A stretch of DNA of 64,000 bases from JAHRAW01 sp965226545 (GCA_965226545.1 OZ245364.1:2046001-2110000), one strand, 5' to 3'. Positions 10,497 through 20,108 are shown, counted from the stretch's first letter. Notes: generated by a model not told the origin, from the letters alone. A program made the numbers and translations.

Positions 10497-10857
10497 CGTA
10501 AGAACAATAAAGACCGTTGATGTGGGAAGTTGATTCGTCGATGTGCTGCAACTCAATCGAATGATTAAGTGGCGGCGACAGTTTAAAGTTAAAGTGAAAG
10601 CATAAATAACAGTATCAGTAATCGTAACAATACAAGTAAAAAAATAAATTAACAACGTACACATAACAGCACGCGCAGTGCAAAGTTAAGTGCGTAATGG
10701 AATGCGAAATGAAATACGAAACGCAAAAAAATGTAAACGCCGTGCACCGCGAATTCGAATTGTAACCGATTTTGCCGCAACGCGTGAACCGCGCACAATC
10801 CCGCCGATACGGTCGACGACGCAGTCGACAACACGGTCGACAATACGAGCGACGGCG
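10497..10857. repeat. Repeat-rich gap between the DUF3426 gene and fis
   Basis: 361 bp with no acceptable gene. 10581-10640 is a hexamer chain (AGTTAA, AACAGT, ATCAGT, AATCGT, AACAAT). 10681-10740 holds GAAATGCGAAATGAAATACG-like repeats, and 10808-10852 holds ACGACGCAGTCGACAACACG-like repeats. The fis promoter must lie here or upstream, but I see no convincing boxes. Confidence 0.55.
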
Positions 10858-11430
10858 TTACCGCTGCGCTTCAGTTGCGCCAACCACCGCAACCTCAAAC
10901 CCAACCGCTTTCGGATGCGGGCGCGCCAAATCGAATGTTGCGCCGCCCAATTCGCCCGAGCGCAATCGATTGGCGCGTCCGGCGAGATATTGTTCGGGCG
11001 CAACGGTGCGTCGCCCGACAATCCGCCCGGCGCGGTCGGTTAAGGTCAACTGCAATTGCGGATACGGTTGCGCGAACGGCGCTTCGTTAATTAAGTTAAT
11101 CGCAATGCGCACCGCGCCCGGTTGATGCGGATGCATATCGACGCGCGCGCGCGTCAAGGTCAGGCGTTGCGCATCGCGACGCGGCGGAAGTTTGCACGCC
11201 AGCAATTGACAAAAGCCGGCCAAATAGCCGCGATATTCGGCGTGTTGCGCATAGCGTTCGACCAGCGAATATTTAATTTGCGCGACCAACAACAACGCAG
11301 CCCCGATGGCGGTCAACGCCCACAACACCCGATGCCCCGGATGATTGCGCGGGTGAATGAAATCATCCGGCGGCTCGTCGGCGCGCGAGCGGCTGCGGGT
11401 AATCGATGGGCGCGGCGTGTGCGGATTCAT
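10858..11430 (-). CDS. DUF3426 domain membrane-anchored protein
   Basis: 190 aa. A cytoplasmic Arg/Pro-rich N-terminus is followed by one transmembrane helix (VLWALTAIGAALLLVAQIKY, about 35-54) and a C-terminal DUF3426 domain. The signature part is the region with INLINEAPFAQPYPQLQLTLTD, then VGRRTVAPEQYL. The Cys zinc-ribbon that begins most homologues is missing, so this is a short form. Its ATG overlaps the accC stop (ATGA). In related genomes this gene sits between prmA and dusB-fis; prmA and dusB are not here. Function unknown. Confidence 0.75.
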   Translation of the reverse strand: MNPHTPRPSITRSRSRADEPPDDFIHPRNHPGHRVLWALTAIGAALLLVAQIKYSLVERYAQHAEYRGYLAGFCQLLACKLPPRRDAQRLTLTRARVDMHPHQPGAVRIAINLINEAPFAQPYPQLQLTLTDRAGRIVGRRTVAPEQYLAGRANRLRSGELGGATFDLARPHPKAVGFEVAVVGATEAQR

Positions 11431-12773
11431 TGCGCGTCGCGTTTGAGTTTCTTTTCCAAATAATGGATGTCCAACTCGCCGCGCACAAACGCCTCATCGT
11501 CGATGAGTTCGCGGTGCAGCGGCAGGTTGGTGGCGATGCCGTCGATGACCATCTCCTGCAATGCGCCGCGCATGCGCGCCAACGCTTCGTTGCGGTCGGC
11601 GCCGTGCGTGATGACTTTGGCGACCATCGAATCATAATGCGGCGGCACGACGTAGTTGCCGTATACATGCGAATCGACGCGCACCCCCGGACCGCCGGGC
11701 GCGTGGTATTGAATGATTTTGCCCGGCGACGGCATGAATGTGCGCGGGTCTTCGGCGTTGATGCGGCATTCCAACGCGTGCCCGCGAAGATGCACATCCG
11801 CTTGTCGATATCGCAACGGTTGTCCGTCGGCGATGCGGATTTGTTCCTGCAACAAATCCACGCCGGTAATCATTTCGGTGACCGGATGTTCGACTTGGAT
11901 GCGCGTGTTCATTTCGATGAAAAAGAATTCGCCGTCTTCGTATAAAAATTCAAACGTGCCGGCGCCGCGATATTCAATCGCGCGACACGCCTGCACGCAT
12001 TGTTCGCCGATGGCGCGACGATGCGCATCATCGATGCCCGGCGCCGGCGCCTCTTCGATGACTTTTTGGTGACGCCGCTGCATCGAGCAATCGCGGTCGC
12101 CAAGATAAATAACATTGCCGTGCGAATCGGCAAGCACTTGAATCTCGACATGGCGCGGGCGCGTCAGGAATCGTTCGGCGTAAATCACGTCATTGCCAAA
12201 CGCCGCGCCGGCTTCGCTGCGCGTCAATGCAATCGATTCGGACAGATGCGCGGCGTCATGCACCACGCGCATGCCCTTGCCGCCGCCGCCGCCGGAGGCT
12301 TTGACAATCAACGGAAAGCCGATTTCGCTGGCCGCTTGCACCGCCGCATTCGAATCGGTCGGCAATGCACTCGAGCCCGGCAGGCACGGCACGCCGGCGT
12401 CGCGCATCGCGCGGATTGCGCTGATTTTGTCGCTCATCACGCGCATCGTTTCGGCGCGCGGCCCGACAAAGATAAACCCGCTTTGTTCGACTTGTTCGGC
12501 GAATTCGGCATTCTCCGACAAAAAACCATAGCCCGGATGAATCGCATTGGCTTCGGTTAATTCAGCCGCGGCAATCACCGCCGCGCCGTTTAAATAACTG
12601 TGCGCAGCCGCCGCCGGGCCGATGCACACCGATTCATCGGCCAAGCGCACATATTTGGCGTCACCGTCGGCGGTCGAATGCAATGCCACCGTGCGAATGC
12701 CAAGCACGCGGCAGGCGCGCAACACGCGCAATGCAATCTCGCCGCGGTTGGCGATGACCAATTTGTCAATCAT
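11427..12773 (-). CDS. accC: Biotin carboxylase subunit of acetyl-CoA carboxylase
   Basis: 448 aa ATP-grasp enzyme that carboxylates the biotin on AccB, first step of fatty acid synthesis. Begins MIDKLVIANRGEIALRV as in E. coli; an ATG 3 codons earlier (12782) is possible and neither has a strong Shine-Dalgarno. Visible blocks: NAIHPGYGFLSENA, the glycine-rich loop KASGGGGGKGMRVV, RDCSMQRRHQKVIEEAP, FIEMNTRIQVEHPVTE (metal and bicarbonate site). It ends LEKKLKRDAQ with normal length. Gene order is aroQ-accB-accC. Confidence 0.97.
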   Translation of the reverse strand: MIDKLVIANRGEIALRVLRACRVLGIRTVALHSTADGDAKYVRLADESVCIGPAAAAHSYLNGAAVIAAAELTEANAIHPGYGFLSENAEFAEQVEQSGFIFVGPRAETMRVMSDKISAIRAMRDAGVPCLPGSSALPTDSNAAVQAASEIGFPLIVKASGGGGGKGMRVVHDAAHLSESIALTRSEAGAAFGNDVIYAERFLTRPRHVEIQVLADSHGNVIYLGDRDCSMQRRHQKVIEEAPAPGIDDAHRRAIGEQCVQACRAIEYRGAGTFEFLYEDGEFFFIEMNTRIQVEHPVTEMITGVDLLQEQIRIADGQPLRYRQADVHLRGHALECRINAEDPRTFMPSPGKIIQYHAPGGPGVRVDSHVYGNYVVPPHYDSMVAKVITHGADRNEALARMRGALQEMVIDGIATNLPLHRELIDDEAFVRGELDIHYLEKKLKRDAQ

Positions 12774-12852
12774 CCGAGTCATTGGCGCGCGGGCGTGGGG
12801 GTGCGCGTAAAGGTAAGGGTGAAGTGTGCGCGTAAGTGGGAAAGCGAACGCG

Positions 12853-13308
12853 CTACTCGCCGCCGCGCGGTTCAATCACAAACAACGCTTCGCCGTATTC
12901 GACCGGGTCGCCGCTGTGCTTATGCACTTTAATCACCACGCCGCCGACTTCGGCTTCGAGTTGATTGAAGGTTTTCATCGCCTCAATCAAACACAAGGTG
13001 TCGCCTTTGTTGACCGTCGCCCCGACTGCGACATACGGCGTATCGTCCGGCGAAGGTGAATCATAAAACGTCCCGACCAACGGTGATTCGACCACAACCC
13101 CGCTCGACGCGGCTTGCGGCGGCGGTGATGACGGCGATGCACTTGCCGGCAACGCCGGTGCAACCGGCGCGGCGCTCATCACAAGCGGTGCGCTGTGCGG
13201 TGCGCCGCGACTCATGCGCACGCTGCTTTCGCCTTCGTTGATTTCCATTTCGGTCAACGCCGACTCTTCAAACAGTTCAATCAGTTTTTTAATTTTGCGC
13301 AAATCCAT
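12853..13308 (-). CDS. accB: Biotin carboxyl carrier protein of acetyl-CoA carboxylase
   Basis: 151 aa. Starts MDLRKIKKLIELFEES, the standard AccB N-terminus; the frame continues upstream but there encodes only repeat-derived FNFNFN. A Pro/Ala/Ser linker (about 46-68) joins it to the biotinyl domain (SPLVGTFYDSPSPD.. to the end). The biotin site is EAMKTFNQLEA with the modified Lys at 112; Thr-Phe after the lysine replaces the commoner Met/Val-Met. The thumb loop (SPSPDD) is present. accC follows after 79 bp. Confidence 0.95.
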   Translation of the reverse strand: MDLRKIKKLIELFEESALTEMEINEGESSVRMSRGAPHSAPLVMSAAPVAPALPASASPSSPPPQAASSGVVVESPLVGTFYDSPSPDDTPYVAVGATVNKGDTLCLIEAMKTFNQLEAEVGGVVIKVHKHSGDPVEYGEALFVIEPRGGE

Positions 13309-13344
13309 CGAAGTGTCCGGGTGGGGTGGCAAGGGGGAGTGAAA

Positions 13345-13374
13345 ATTAAAGTTAAAGTTAAAGTTAAAGTAAAA
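13345..13374. repeat. Hexamer array (GTTAAA) between aroQ and accB
   Basis: ATTAAA, then three exact GTTAAA units, then a degenerate GTAAAA form a 6-bp tandem just upstream of accB. Because 6 is a multiple of 3, the accB frame stays open through it. Confidence 0.8.
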
Positions 13375-13418
13375 AAGATAATGCAAGTGCCGCCAAAAAA
13401 GTAAACCTAAAAATAAAA

Positions 13419-13871
13419 TCAATCAATCACGCGCGCGCGCAAAAAATCGGCGGCGGCATGATAGGCGAATTCATAGCCGCGCGCACCAAAGCCGACAATC
13501 ACGCCATACGCCAAATCGGAAAAATACGACCGTCGCCGAAACGCTTCGCGCGCATGCACATTCGACAAATGCACTTCAATAAACGGAATCGCCACCGCCG
13601 CCAACGCATCGCGCAATGCAATGCTGGTGTGCGTAAACGCCGCCGGATTAATTAAAATAAAATCCACGCCGTGTTCGCCGGCTTGCTGCACCCAATCAAT
13701 CAATTCGCCCTCGACATTGGATTGCCGACATTGCAGTTGATGCCGGTCGGCCTCGGCAAGTTGCTGCACCCGCGCATCGATGTCGGCGAGCCGGTCGTTG
13801 CCGTAATGTTGCGGCTCACGCTTGCCGAGCAAATTTAAATTGGGACCGTGCAACAACAGAATGTTCGCCAT
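13419..13871 (-). CDS. aroQ: 3-dehydroquinate dehydratase, type II
   Basis: 150 aa dodecameric type II dehydroquinase of the shikimate pathway. Motifs: LLLHGPNLNLLGKREP (substrate binding, catalytic Tyr region nearby at HYG), QSNVEGELIDWVQ, INPAAFTHTSIALRDAL and EVHLSNVHAREAFRRRSYFSD (catalytic His and Arg). The length is standard. First gene of an aroQ-accB-accC-DUF3426 unit. Confidence 0.97.
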   Translation of the reverse strand: MANILLLHGPNLNLLGKREPQHYGNDRLADIDARVQQLAEADRHQLQCRQSNVEGELIDWVQQAGEHGVDFILINPAAFTHTSIALRDALAAVAIPFIEVHLSNVHAREAFRRRSYFSDLAYGVIVGFGARGYEFAYHAAADFLRARVID

Positions 13872-13943
13872 TGGAATGCCGCGCGTGACAATTGCGCCGA
13901 TTATGCCACAATCATCGCACCCTCGCGCGCAGTTATTGCGCGG

Positions 13944-16900
13944 TTATTGTATGAACTTAATCGAATCAATCGCCGCCATTAACTTTTCAGTTTCGCTTAA
14001 AGCGACAATAATTTTTTGCCAATGGCGAATGTCGTCTGCGGTTAAGGCGATGCCTTTGCGGTCTTTGAGCCATTTTTGCGCGGGTTGATAGCCGCCGATG
14101 TAAAAATCCCATGCGGTTTTAGGGACTTTGTCGAAGCATTGTTGTGCGTTGATATGCACTTTGCCAAGTTGTTTTACTGGGTCGGTGGTTTCCCATTTAA
14201 TTTTGCCGACGATGTTGTCGCCTTTTTGGTTGTATGCGGTGATGAGCGGTTGGTCGCTTTGCATCAGATGCAATGCGCACAGTTGCCCGCCGAGTTTTGC
14301 CAATTTGCGAAATTGGTTTTTGTCGGTTGGATACGGCACGCGCGGGAAATCTATTTTGAGAAATTCGATGTATTTTTCACGGTAAGCGGGCGAGTGCAAC
14401 ACGGCGTAGATGTAATCCAATAAATCAATCGGCGCGAAGGTTTTTGCATCGTTTTGCTTTTCGATGACGAAGCGCAAGCCGATGTTGTCGGCGATGGCGT
14501 TGACGATGCGCATGTTTAAATTGGGGTCGCGCAACGCTCGGTCTTCCAAGGTGTTTGGAATGGGCTCGGGGTAAATGTAAAGGGGAAACACATAGTTAAT
14601 GTCCAACGCCGAAATGGCGGTTGACCCTGAAGCCATCAGATTGGTGACAAAAACTTCGCCCCAAGGTTTGCCACTTCGTGACCGTCGAATTGTAATTAGT
14701 CCGACGTTGTCTTTGGCAATAAAGTGGCGCATAACTTCGCCACGAGGCATGCAGTGAAACCCCTTTGATTTTCCGGTGTAATACGTAAACCGCGTATCAA
14801 ACGGGCGATAGCAAATTTGCACAGGGGAATCGTTGTCGGTGTTAAATACATTCACCTCCAAATCGCGTCGTGCAAGATTAATTTTCCAATCGCGCACGTC
14901 TTTGCCCAACGCATATTTTTCGCGCGCGTCCTCATCGCTCATGTTGCGAAATGCGGCAATGGAATTTTCCAGTGCTTCTCGACTGTGGTAAATGGTAAAT
15001 CCATCTCGGGCGGTTACGATTCCAACCGAATTGACCGAAAATAATTCGGTCACGGAAAACCCTCGCTCGTAGTGGCCGTTCAGTTTGTAATCCTTGGCCA
15101 CAAAATAATATTGTGGCGCAAGCATTTTAAGTTTTTTAAACTTAACTTGCTTAAGATTGTGCGCATTAAGAAACTCATATTTGCCTGCGCGTTTGCCGTA
15201 TAAATCGAAGTGAAACACCTTCGCCAACGCGCCGGCTTTTTTGGCGCCGGTTTTGACAAATAAATTAATCGACACGCCCTGCATAATGTCGAATACATTT
15301 TCATCCGCCGAGCCGTCGGGCGCGGTTTCTTTTTTCTTACTGTTGCCATGCAAATCCAAAATGTAAATCTCATCGAAACTCTGCAATAAACTCCAGCGCA
15401 TTCCGCGAAAGGTCGGGTTGTCAATGAAACCGTTGTTGCTGATATAGGCGAGCACGCCTTCACCAGTTCCATCAACAAAATGTTGACCGCAGCGAATAAA
15501 CTTCACATAGTCGTCATTTATCCACTTGGGGTTTTTTTCCTGCAGTTTGCCGCCGCCGGGTTCGCGTTTATACACTTCGATTAATTTTGCAATCCACTCG
15601 CCTTTGTTGACGGATTCACCGCTGTACGGCGGATTGCCAATCACCACCATCACCGGCGTTTCACGCTTAATTTTATTCGCCTCTTCGGCTTCTTCCGAAA
15701 GCCAAATCGCCAACAACGAATCGGTGTCGGGGTGTTGCTCTTCCAATGCGTTGGTTAAAAACACGCGCAAGCGGTCGTCACCAACATCACAACCGTCTTC
15801 GCTCAACACCATATCCAATTTAATGTGCGCCATCGCATACGCCGCCATCAACAACTCAAACCCGTTGAGACGCGGAATTAAATGTTCGTTTACATACCCT
15901 TGCCACGCGCCTTTTTGGTTGGCGTAATACTTCCTCTTAATGTGCTTCACAATCGCGGCAAGAAAAGTGCCGGTGCCGGTCGCCGGGTCGAGTATTTGCA
16001 CCTTGTGCATTTCGCGCGATTGGTCTTTTTCGGTGACGGTGATTTTGCCGTAATCGGCAATGCCGTCGCGCAACTTAAACTTATCGCGCAAAATATCATC
16101 CACGGCGCGCACAATAAAATCCACCACCGGCTCGGGGGTGTAATACACGCCGCGACTTTTGCGTTTTGCCGGGTCATACGCGCCGAGAAAGGTTTCGTAA
16201 AAATGAATGAACGGGTCGGTGCGTTCGGTTTGCCGTCCGTAATCTTTCATCAACTCGCCGACATCAGCGGCGCAAAATAAATCGGCAAGGTCGTCGACAA
16301 CCCAAACAATGCGGTCATCCAAATCGTAGCCGGCGATGTGCTGAAAAAATTTGCGCAAAAACGGATTGGCTTTGGGAATCAATTTAGCCGCTTGTTCGCG
16401 CGTAAAAGTGCGCGGCGTTGGGTCGTGCAAACGCGCGGCAAACATTCCATAGGCGATGGTTTGCGCGTAAATATCGGCAAACTCCGCCGGCTGAATCTCG
16501 TGAATAAGATGTTTGCGGAACACCTCCAATTGCGCGCGCAAATCATCTTTCTTTTCGCCTTCGTTTGTGGCAATCGCTTTGGCAATCACCCGCGCCAACA
16601 TCCGCGCTTTATGCGCCATTCGATTCGCCAACTCATCGGCGGTGCTGATGGTGCACCCTTGATAATCGGAAAAACTTTTAAGCAAATCGACAAACGCATC
16701 GAAGTTTTGCGGCAACGGCTTAATTTTGTCGCCGCGCAATTCGCCAATGCACACTTCGGCGACAATCGCGCCTTCGCGAATTAAGCGGAAAGTTAAATAA
16801 TCGGTGAAAATTAAATTATCCAACGCATCGCTGTAACGCTTAATTTGCGCGCGGTGGGCGGCATCATCCAAATTCGCGCCGATGTTTTTAGTCTCCGCAT

Positions 16901-17090
16901 ACCCAAACGGAATCTCCTTGCGATGAATCACAAAATCCGGCGCGCCGCATTCAATCCGTCGCGGCTCGTTGGTCGCCTGCGCATCCGGCATCATCGCCTC
17001 GAACAACGCCTTCAACGCCGGGCGATGGCTGTGCTCGGTCGCTTGGTATCCGTCGAGTGCTTTGAGATAAGTGTTAATGGTCGCCGACAT
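13944..17090 (-). CDS. Single-chain restriction-modification enzyme (type ISP/IIG-like), copy 1
   Basis: 1048 aa from the ATG at 17090, the start shared with the second copy. N-terminal PD-(D/E)XK nuclease-like motif: APDF (Asp52) and AETK (Glu66, Lys68). The central N6-adenine methyltransferase has SAM motif I DPATGTGTFL (368-377) and catalytic NPPY (486-489). The C-terminal region has YRPFDTRFTYYTGKSKGF, as in the target-recognition domain of type ISP enzymes. No helicase/ATPase module is present, so it is shorter than LlaBIII-type ISP enzymes and resembles type IIG in layout. A paralogue on the opposite strand (26825-29944) shares promoter and gene edges. Identity is mosaic, with a divergent block at about residues 735-890, so target specificity may differ. 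Confidence 0.85.
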   Translation of the reverse strand: MSATINTYLKALDGYQATEHSHRPALKALFEAMMPDAQATNEPRRIECGAPDFVIHRKEIPFGYAETKNIGANLDDAAHRAQIKRYSDALDNLIFTDYLTFRLIREGAIVAEVCIGELRGDKIKPLPQNFDAFVDLLKSFSDYQGCTISTADELANRMAHKARMLARVIAKAIATNEGEKKDDLRAQLEVFRKHLIHEIQPAEFADIYAQTIAYGMFAARLHDPTPRTFTREQAAKLIPKANPFLRKFFQHIAGYDLDDRIVWVVDDLADLFCAADVGELMKDYGRQTERTDPFIHFYETFLGAYDPAKRKSRGVYYTPEPVVDFIVRAVDDILRDKFKLRDGIADYGKITVTEKDQSREMHKVQILDPATGTGTFLAAIVKHIKRKYYANQKGAWQGYVNEHLIPRLNGFELLMAAYAMAHIKLDMVLSEDGCDVGDDRLRVFLTNALEEQHPDTDSLLAIWLSEEAEEANKIKRETPVMVVIGNPPYSGESVNKGEWIAKLIEVYKREPGGGKLQEKNPKWINDDYVKFIRCGQHFVDGTGEGVLAYISNNGFIDNPTFRGMRWSLLQSFDEIYILDLHGNSKKKETAPDGSADENVFDIMQGVSINLFVKTGAKKAGALAKVFHFDLYGKRAGKYEFLNAHNLKQVKFKKLKMLAPQYYFVAKDYKLNGHYERGFSVTELFSVNSVGIVTARDGFTIYHSREALENSIAAFRNMSDEDAREKYALGKDVRDWKINLARRDLEVNVFNTDNDSPVQICYRPFDTRFTYYTGKSKGFHCMPRGEVMRHFIAKDNVGLITIRRSRSGKPWGEVFVTNLMASGSTAISALDINYVFPLYIYPEPIPNTLEDRALRDPNLNMRIVNAIADNIGLRFVIEKQNDAKTFAPIDLLDYIYAVLHSPAYREKYIEFLKIDFPRVPYPTDKNQFRKLAKLGGQLCALHLMQSDQPLITAYNQKGDNIVGKIKWETTDPVKQLGKVHINAQQCFDKVPKTAWDFYIGGYQPAQKWLKDRKGIALTADDIRHWQKIIVALSETEKLMAAIDSIKFIQ

Positions 17091-17097
17091 GCGCGCC

Positions 17098-17126
17098 AAC
17101 ATATCGACATTGCGCGATGATGTCAA
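17098..17126 (-). promoter_or_regulatory. Promoter of R-M copy 1, near-leaderless
   Basis: On the minus strand TTGACA (17126-17121), a 17-bp spacer and TATGTT (17103-17098) end 7 bases before the ATG at 17090, so transcription should start at or next to the start codon. The same sequence precedes the second copy. No Shine-Dalgarno is possible between -10 and ATG. Confidence 0.65.
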
Positions 17127-17297
17127 GCGGCGGCGGTTGTCGGCAAACTTCGCGCCCGCAAAGCGTTGATTAAAAAGCCATGCACGGTTATAGTGAGTCA
17201 TCGAAGCGTTCACACGCGCGCGAAGCCGACAACATATCGTGCGCGATGATAAAACTCGACGAATGGCGCATTCCCATCCCATCAACCCAACGGCATC

Positions 17298-17678
17298 ATG
17301 TCCAACCACCGCACATCGCAACGACCGCTTTCGCCGCATCTGCAGATATATCGTCCGCAGTTGACTTCGGTGTTGTCGATATTGCATCGCATCGCCGGCA
17401 TCATTCTTGCGTTGGGTGCGTTGTTAATCGCCGCGTGGTTTTGTGCGGTTGCCGGCGGGGAATATTCGCATGACATCGCGCGCGGGTTTTTTGCGGCGTG
17501 GGTTGGGCGGGGGTTGTTGTTTGGGTGGACGTTGTGCGCCTGTTATCATTTATGCAATGGCATTCGCCATTTGTTGTGGGATGTCGGCGTTGGGTTGGAA
17601 TTGCGCGCGGCGTATCGAAGCGGCGCGGTGGCGGTGGCGGCGGCGATTGGGTTGTGCGCGGCGGTGTGGTTGTTGTGA
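17298..17678 (+). CDS. sdhC: Succinate dehydrogenase cytochrome b556 subunit
   Basis: 126 aa membrane anchor of complex II. The N-terminus RPLSPHLQIYRPQLTSVLSILHRIAG resembles the alphaproteobacterial/mitochondrial form and contains the quinone-site Ser and Arg region; the heme ligand His is in CACYHLCNGIRHLLWD. Three transmembrane helices are visible (about 31-50, 66-85, 105-126). The TGA stop overlaps the GTG start of sdhD. It diverges from R-M copy 1. Confidence 0.93.
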   Translation: MSNHRTSQRPLSPHLQIYRPQLTSVLSILHRIAGIILALGALLIAAWFCAVAGGEYSHDIARGFFAAWVGRGLLFGWTLCACYHLCNGIRHLLWDVGVGLELRAAYRSGAVAVAAAIGLCAAVWLL

Positions 17679-18016
17679 GCGACGCGCATCAAGGTTCGCG
17701 GCATTGGAAATGGCAGCGCATCACCGCGCTTGCCTTGGCGCCGTTGACCTTGTGGTTTGTGTTTGCGATTGTCGATCGCGTGACCGATTCGCATCATGCG
17801 GTGCAGGCGTGGATTGCGCAGCCGGCGGTTGCGATTGCATTGTTGGCGTATTTGCCCTGCATGTTTATGCATGCGCAATTGGGGTTGCAGGTGGTGTTCG
17901 AAGATTATGTCGCCGCGCCCAACACGCGCAAGAAAATCATCGGTGGGTTGGCGGTCATTAATACACTGGCGTGTTTGGCGGCGATGGCGGCGGTGGTGTG
18001 GGTGGCGTTTTTGTAA
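17675..18016 (+). CDS. sdhD: Succinate dehydrogenase membrane anchor subunit
   Basis: 113 aa. I place the start at the GTG at 17675, which overlaps the sdhC stop (GTGA), because the longer frame would duplicate sdhC coding sequence. Three helices follow: ITALALAPLTLWFVFAIV, AIALLAYLPCMFMHAQLG and the C-terminal VINTLACLAAMAAVVWVAFL. The heme-proximal HAQLGLQVVFEDYV motif (usual H.xxGxxxxxEDY) is intact. Confidence 0.9.
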   Translation: MSDAHQGSRHWKWQRITALALAPLTLWFVFAIVDRVTDSHHAVQAWIAQPAVAIALLAYLPCMFMHAQLGLQVVFEDYVAAPNTRKKIIGGLAVINTLACLAAMAAVVWVAFL

Positions 18017-18050
18017 ACGATGATTGTGAACTTTGATTGATGAAGTAACT

Positions 18051-18157
18051 TTTTGCGGTTATTTTGTAAAGTGACTTTGTAAAGTGACTTTGTAACGTGA
18101 CTTTATTAAGTTACTTTACAAAGTTGTTGCTTTACAAAGTTACTTCCCAAAGTAAAC
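18051..18157. repeat. 13-bp tandem array upstream of sdhA
   Basis: Units of 13 bp: TTTTGCGGTTATT, TTGTAAAGTGACT twice, TTGTAACGTGACT, TTATTAAGTTACT, TTACAAAGTTGTT, then less regular copies. Units from 18103 on approximate the inverse of the earlier ones, so the array can also fold. The consensus TTGTxxAGTxACT matches the array at 6765-6881. Confidence 0.85.
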
Positions 18158-18186
18158 TTGCAAACGATAAACAATGATTAAGTAAT

Positions 18187-18230
18187 ATTTGATTCATATT
18201 TGATTCATATTTTATTAATATTAACTTCGA
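18187..18230. repeat. 11-bp tandem array directly before sdhA
   Basis: ATTTGATTCAT twice, then ATTTTATTAAT and ATTAACTTCGA, each 11 bp and AT-rich. It may carry the sdhA promoter, but I see no clear -35/-10 pair. Confidence 0.75.
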
Positions 18231-18258
18231 CCAATGCGATTAACCGCGATTAACTTAA

Positions 18259-20049
18259 ATGCCCGAAGCGTATCCAATCATTGACCACGAATACGATGTC
18301 GTCGTCGTCGGCGCCGGCGGTGCCGGGTTGCGCGCGACGTTTGGCATGGCGCTCGAAGGGTTAAACACCGCCTGCATCACAAAGTTATTCCCGACGCGCA
18401 GCCACACGGTCGCCGCGCAAGGCGGCATGAGCGCCGCGCTTGGCAATATGGGCGAGGACGATTGGCGTTGGCACATGTATGACACGGTCAAAGGCTCGGA
18501 TTGGCTCGGCGACCAGGACGCGATTGAATACATGTGCCGACAAGCGGCCGATGCGGTGATTGAACTCGAACATTACGGCGTGCCGTTTTCGCGCACGCCC
18601 GACGGACGGATTTATCAGCGCGCCTTTGGCGGCATGACCACGCATTACGGCGAAGGCCAGGCGCAACGCACCTGCGCCGCGGCCGACCGCACCGGGCACG
18701 CGATTTTGCATGCGTTGTATCAACAATCGATTAAGCACGACGCAAAATTTTTCATCGAATACTTTGCGATTGATTTAATCATGCGCGACGGCAAATGCCG
18801 CGGCGTGATGGCCTGGGATTTGGAAAGCGGACAACTGCATCGCTTCGCCGCCAAGTTGGTGGTGTTGGCGACCGGCGGTTATGGGCGCTGTTATTTATCC
18901 TGCACCTCGGCGCACAGTTGCACCGGCGACGGCGGCGGCATGGTGTTGCGCGCCGGGCTGCCGCTGCAGGACACCGAATTCACCCAGTTTCATCCGACCG
19001 GCATTTACGGCGCGGGGTGTTTAATCACCGAAGGCGCGCGCGGCGAAGGCGGCTATTTAACCAATGCGCGCGGCGAACGATTTATGGAACGCTATGCGCC
19101 CAACGCCAAAGACCTTGCATCGCGCGATGTCGTCAGCCGCGCGATGACGATGGAGATTCGCGCCGGGCTCGGCGTCGGCTCCTCAGCCGACCACATTCAT
19201 CTGCATCTCGAACATTTGGGCGCCGAGGTGTTGGGCGAACGGCTGCCGGGCATTTCCGAATCAGCGAAAATTTTCGCCAATGTCGATGTCACGCGCGAAC
19301 CGATTCCGGTGCTGCCGACCGTGCATTACAACATGGGCGGCATCCAAACCAATCTGCACGGCGAAGTCGTAACCAAAAACAACGGCGACCCGGATTGCAT
19401 CGTAGACGGCTTGATGGCGATTGGCGAAGCCGCGTGCGTGTCGGTGCATGGCGCCAATCGTTTGGGGTCGAATTCACTGCTGGACATCATCGTATTCGGT
19501 CGCGCCGCGGCGCATCGCGCGGCGCAATTAATTAAGGACGGCGCAACGGCGCCGCAATTAACGCGCGGCGACGGCGATGAAATCATCGCGCGGTTTGACC
19601 GCCTGCGTTATGCAAGCGGCGCAACGCCGACCGCGCAACTGCGCCTTGCCATGCAAAAAATTATGCAGGAACATTGCGCGGTGTTTCGTTCGCGCGAAGT
19701 GCTCGCCGAAGGGCGCGAAAAGTTAACGCAACTGTGCGCGCAGTTTGCCGATGTCGGCGTCACCGATAGGTCGATGATTTGGAACACCGATTTGGTCGAG
19801 ACATTGGAATTGGACAACCTGTTGCGTCAAGCGCGGGTATCGATGGACTCCGCCGCCAACCGCGCCGAAAGCCGCGGCGCGCACGCCCACGAAGACCACC
19901 CGGACCGCGACGATGAAAACTGGATGAAACACACTCTCGCTTGGCTGGAGGATTTAACCGCCGCCGCGCGCATCGATTATCGCCCGGTGCATAATTACAC
20001 GCTGAGCGATGAAGTGCAGTACATCGAACCGAAGCAGCGGGTGTATTAA
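18259..20049 (+). CDS. sdhA: Succinate dehydrogenase flavoprotein subunit, alpha/mitochondrial type
   Basis: 596 aa. Rossmann GAGGAGLRAT (residues about 15-24), covalent-FAD histidine in SHTVAAQGGMSAALGN, substrate residues in QFHPTG, RGEGGYL and HYNMGG, and the C-terminal ENWMKHT...YRPVHNYTL block. Sequence details (CLITEGARGEGGYLTN, SESAKIFANVDVTREPIPVLPT, VHGANRLGSNSLLDIIVFGRA) match alphaproteobacterial/mitochondrial SdhA more closely than the E. coli type. A 242-bp repeat-rich gap separates it from sdhD, so it may have its own promoter. Confidence 0.97.
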   Translation: MPEAYPIIDHEYDVVVVGAGGAGLRATFGMALEGLNTACITKLFPTRSHTVAAQGGMSAALGNMGEDDWRWHMYDTVKGSDWLGDQDAIEYMCRQAADAVIELEHYGVPFSRTPDGRIYQRAFGGMTTHYGEGQAQRTCAAADRTGHAILHALYQQSIKHDAKFFIEYFAIDLIMRDGKCRGVMAWDLESGQLHRFAAKLVVLATGGYGRCYLSCTSAHSCTGDGGGMVLRAGLPLQDTEFTQFHPTGIYGAGCLITEGARGEGGYLTNARGERFMERYAPNAKDLASRDVVSRAMTMEIRAGLGVGSSADHIHLHLEHLGAEVLGERLPGISESAKIFANVDVTREPIPVLPTVHYNMGGIQTNLHGEVVTKNNGDPDCIVDGLMAIGEAACVSVHGANRLGSNSLLDIIVFGRAAAHRAAQLIKDGATAPQLTRGDGDEIIARFDRLRYASGATPTAQLRLAMQKIMQEHCAVFRSREVLAEGREKLTQLCAQFADVGVTDRSMIWNTDLVETLELDNLLRQARVSMDSAANRAESRGAHAHEDHPDRDDENWMKHTLAWLEDLTAAARIDYRPVHNYTLSDEVQYIEPKQRVY

Positions 20050-20108
20050 TGCATTGTCACTTTTTTTGTTTTTGCTTATGCACTTAATCGCGCGGCGGTG
20101 CAATAAAA

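Noticed and set aside
13309..13422. 38-residue N-terminal extension of AccB (FNFNFN)
   Set aside because: Derived from the GTTAAA array; AccB conservation begins at MDLRKIKKL.
17091..17387. 99 extra N-terminal codons for R-M copy 1
   Set aside because: The region contains the promoter shared with copy 2, and the paralogue starts at the equivalent of 17090.
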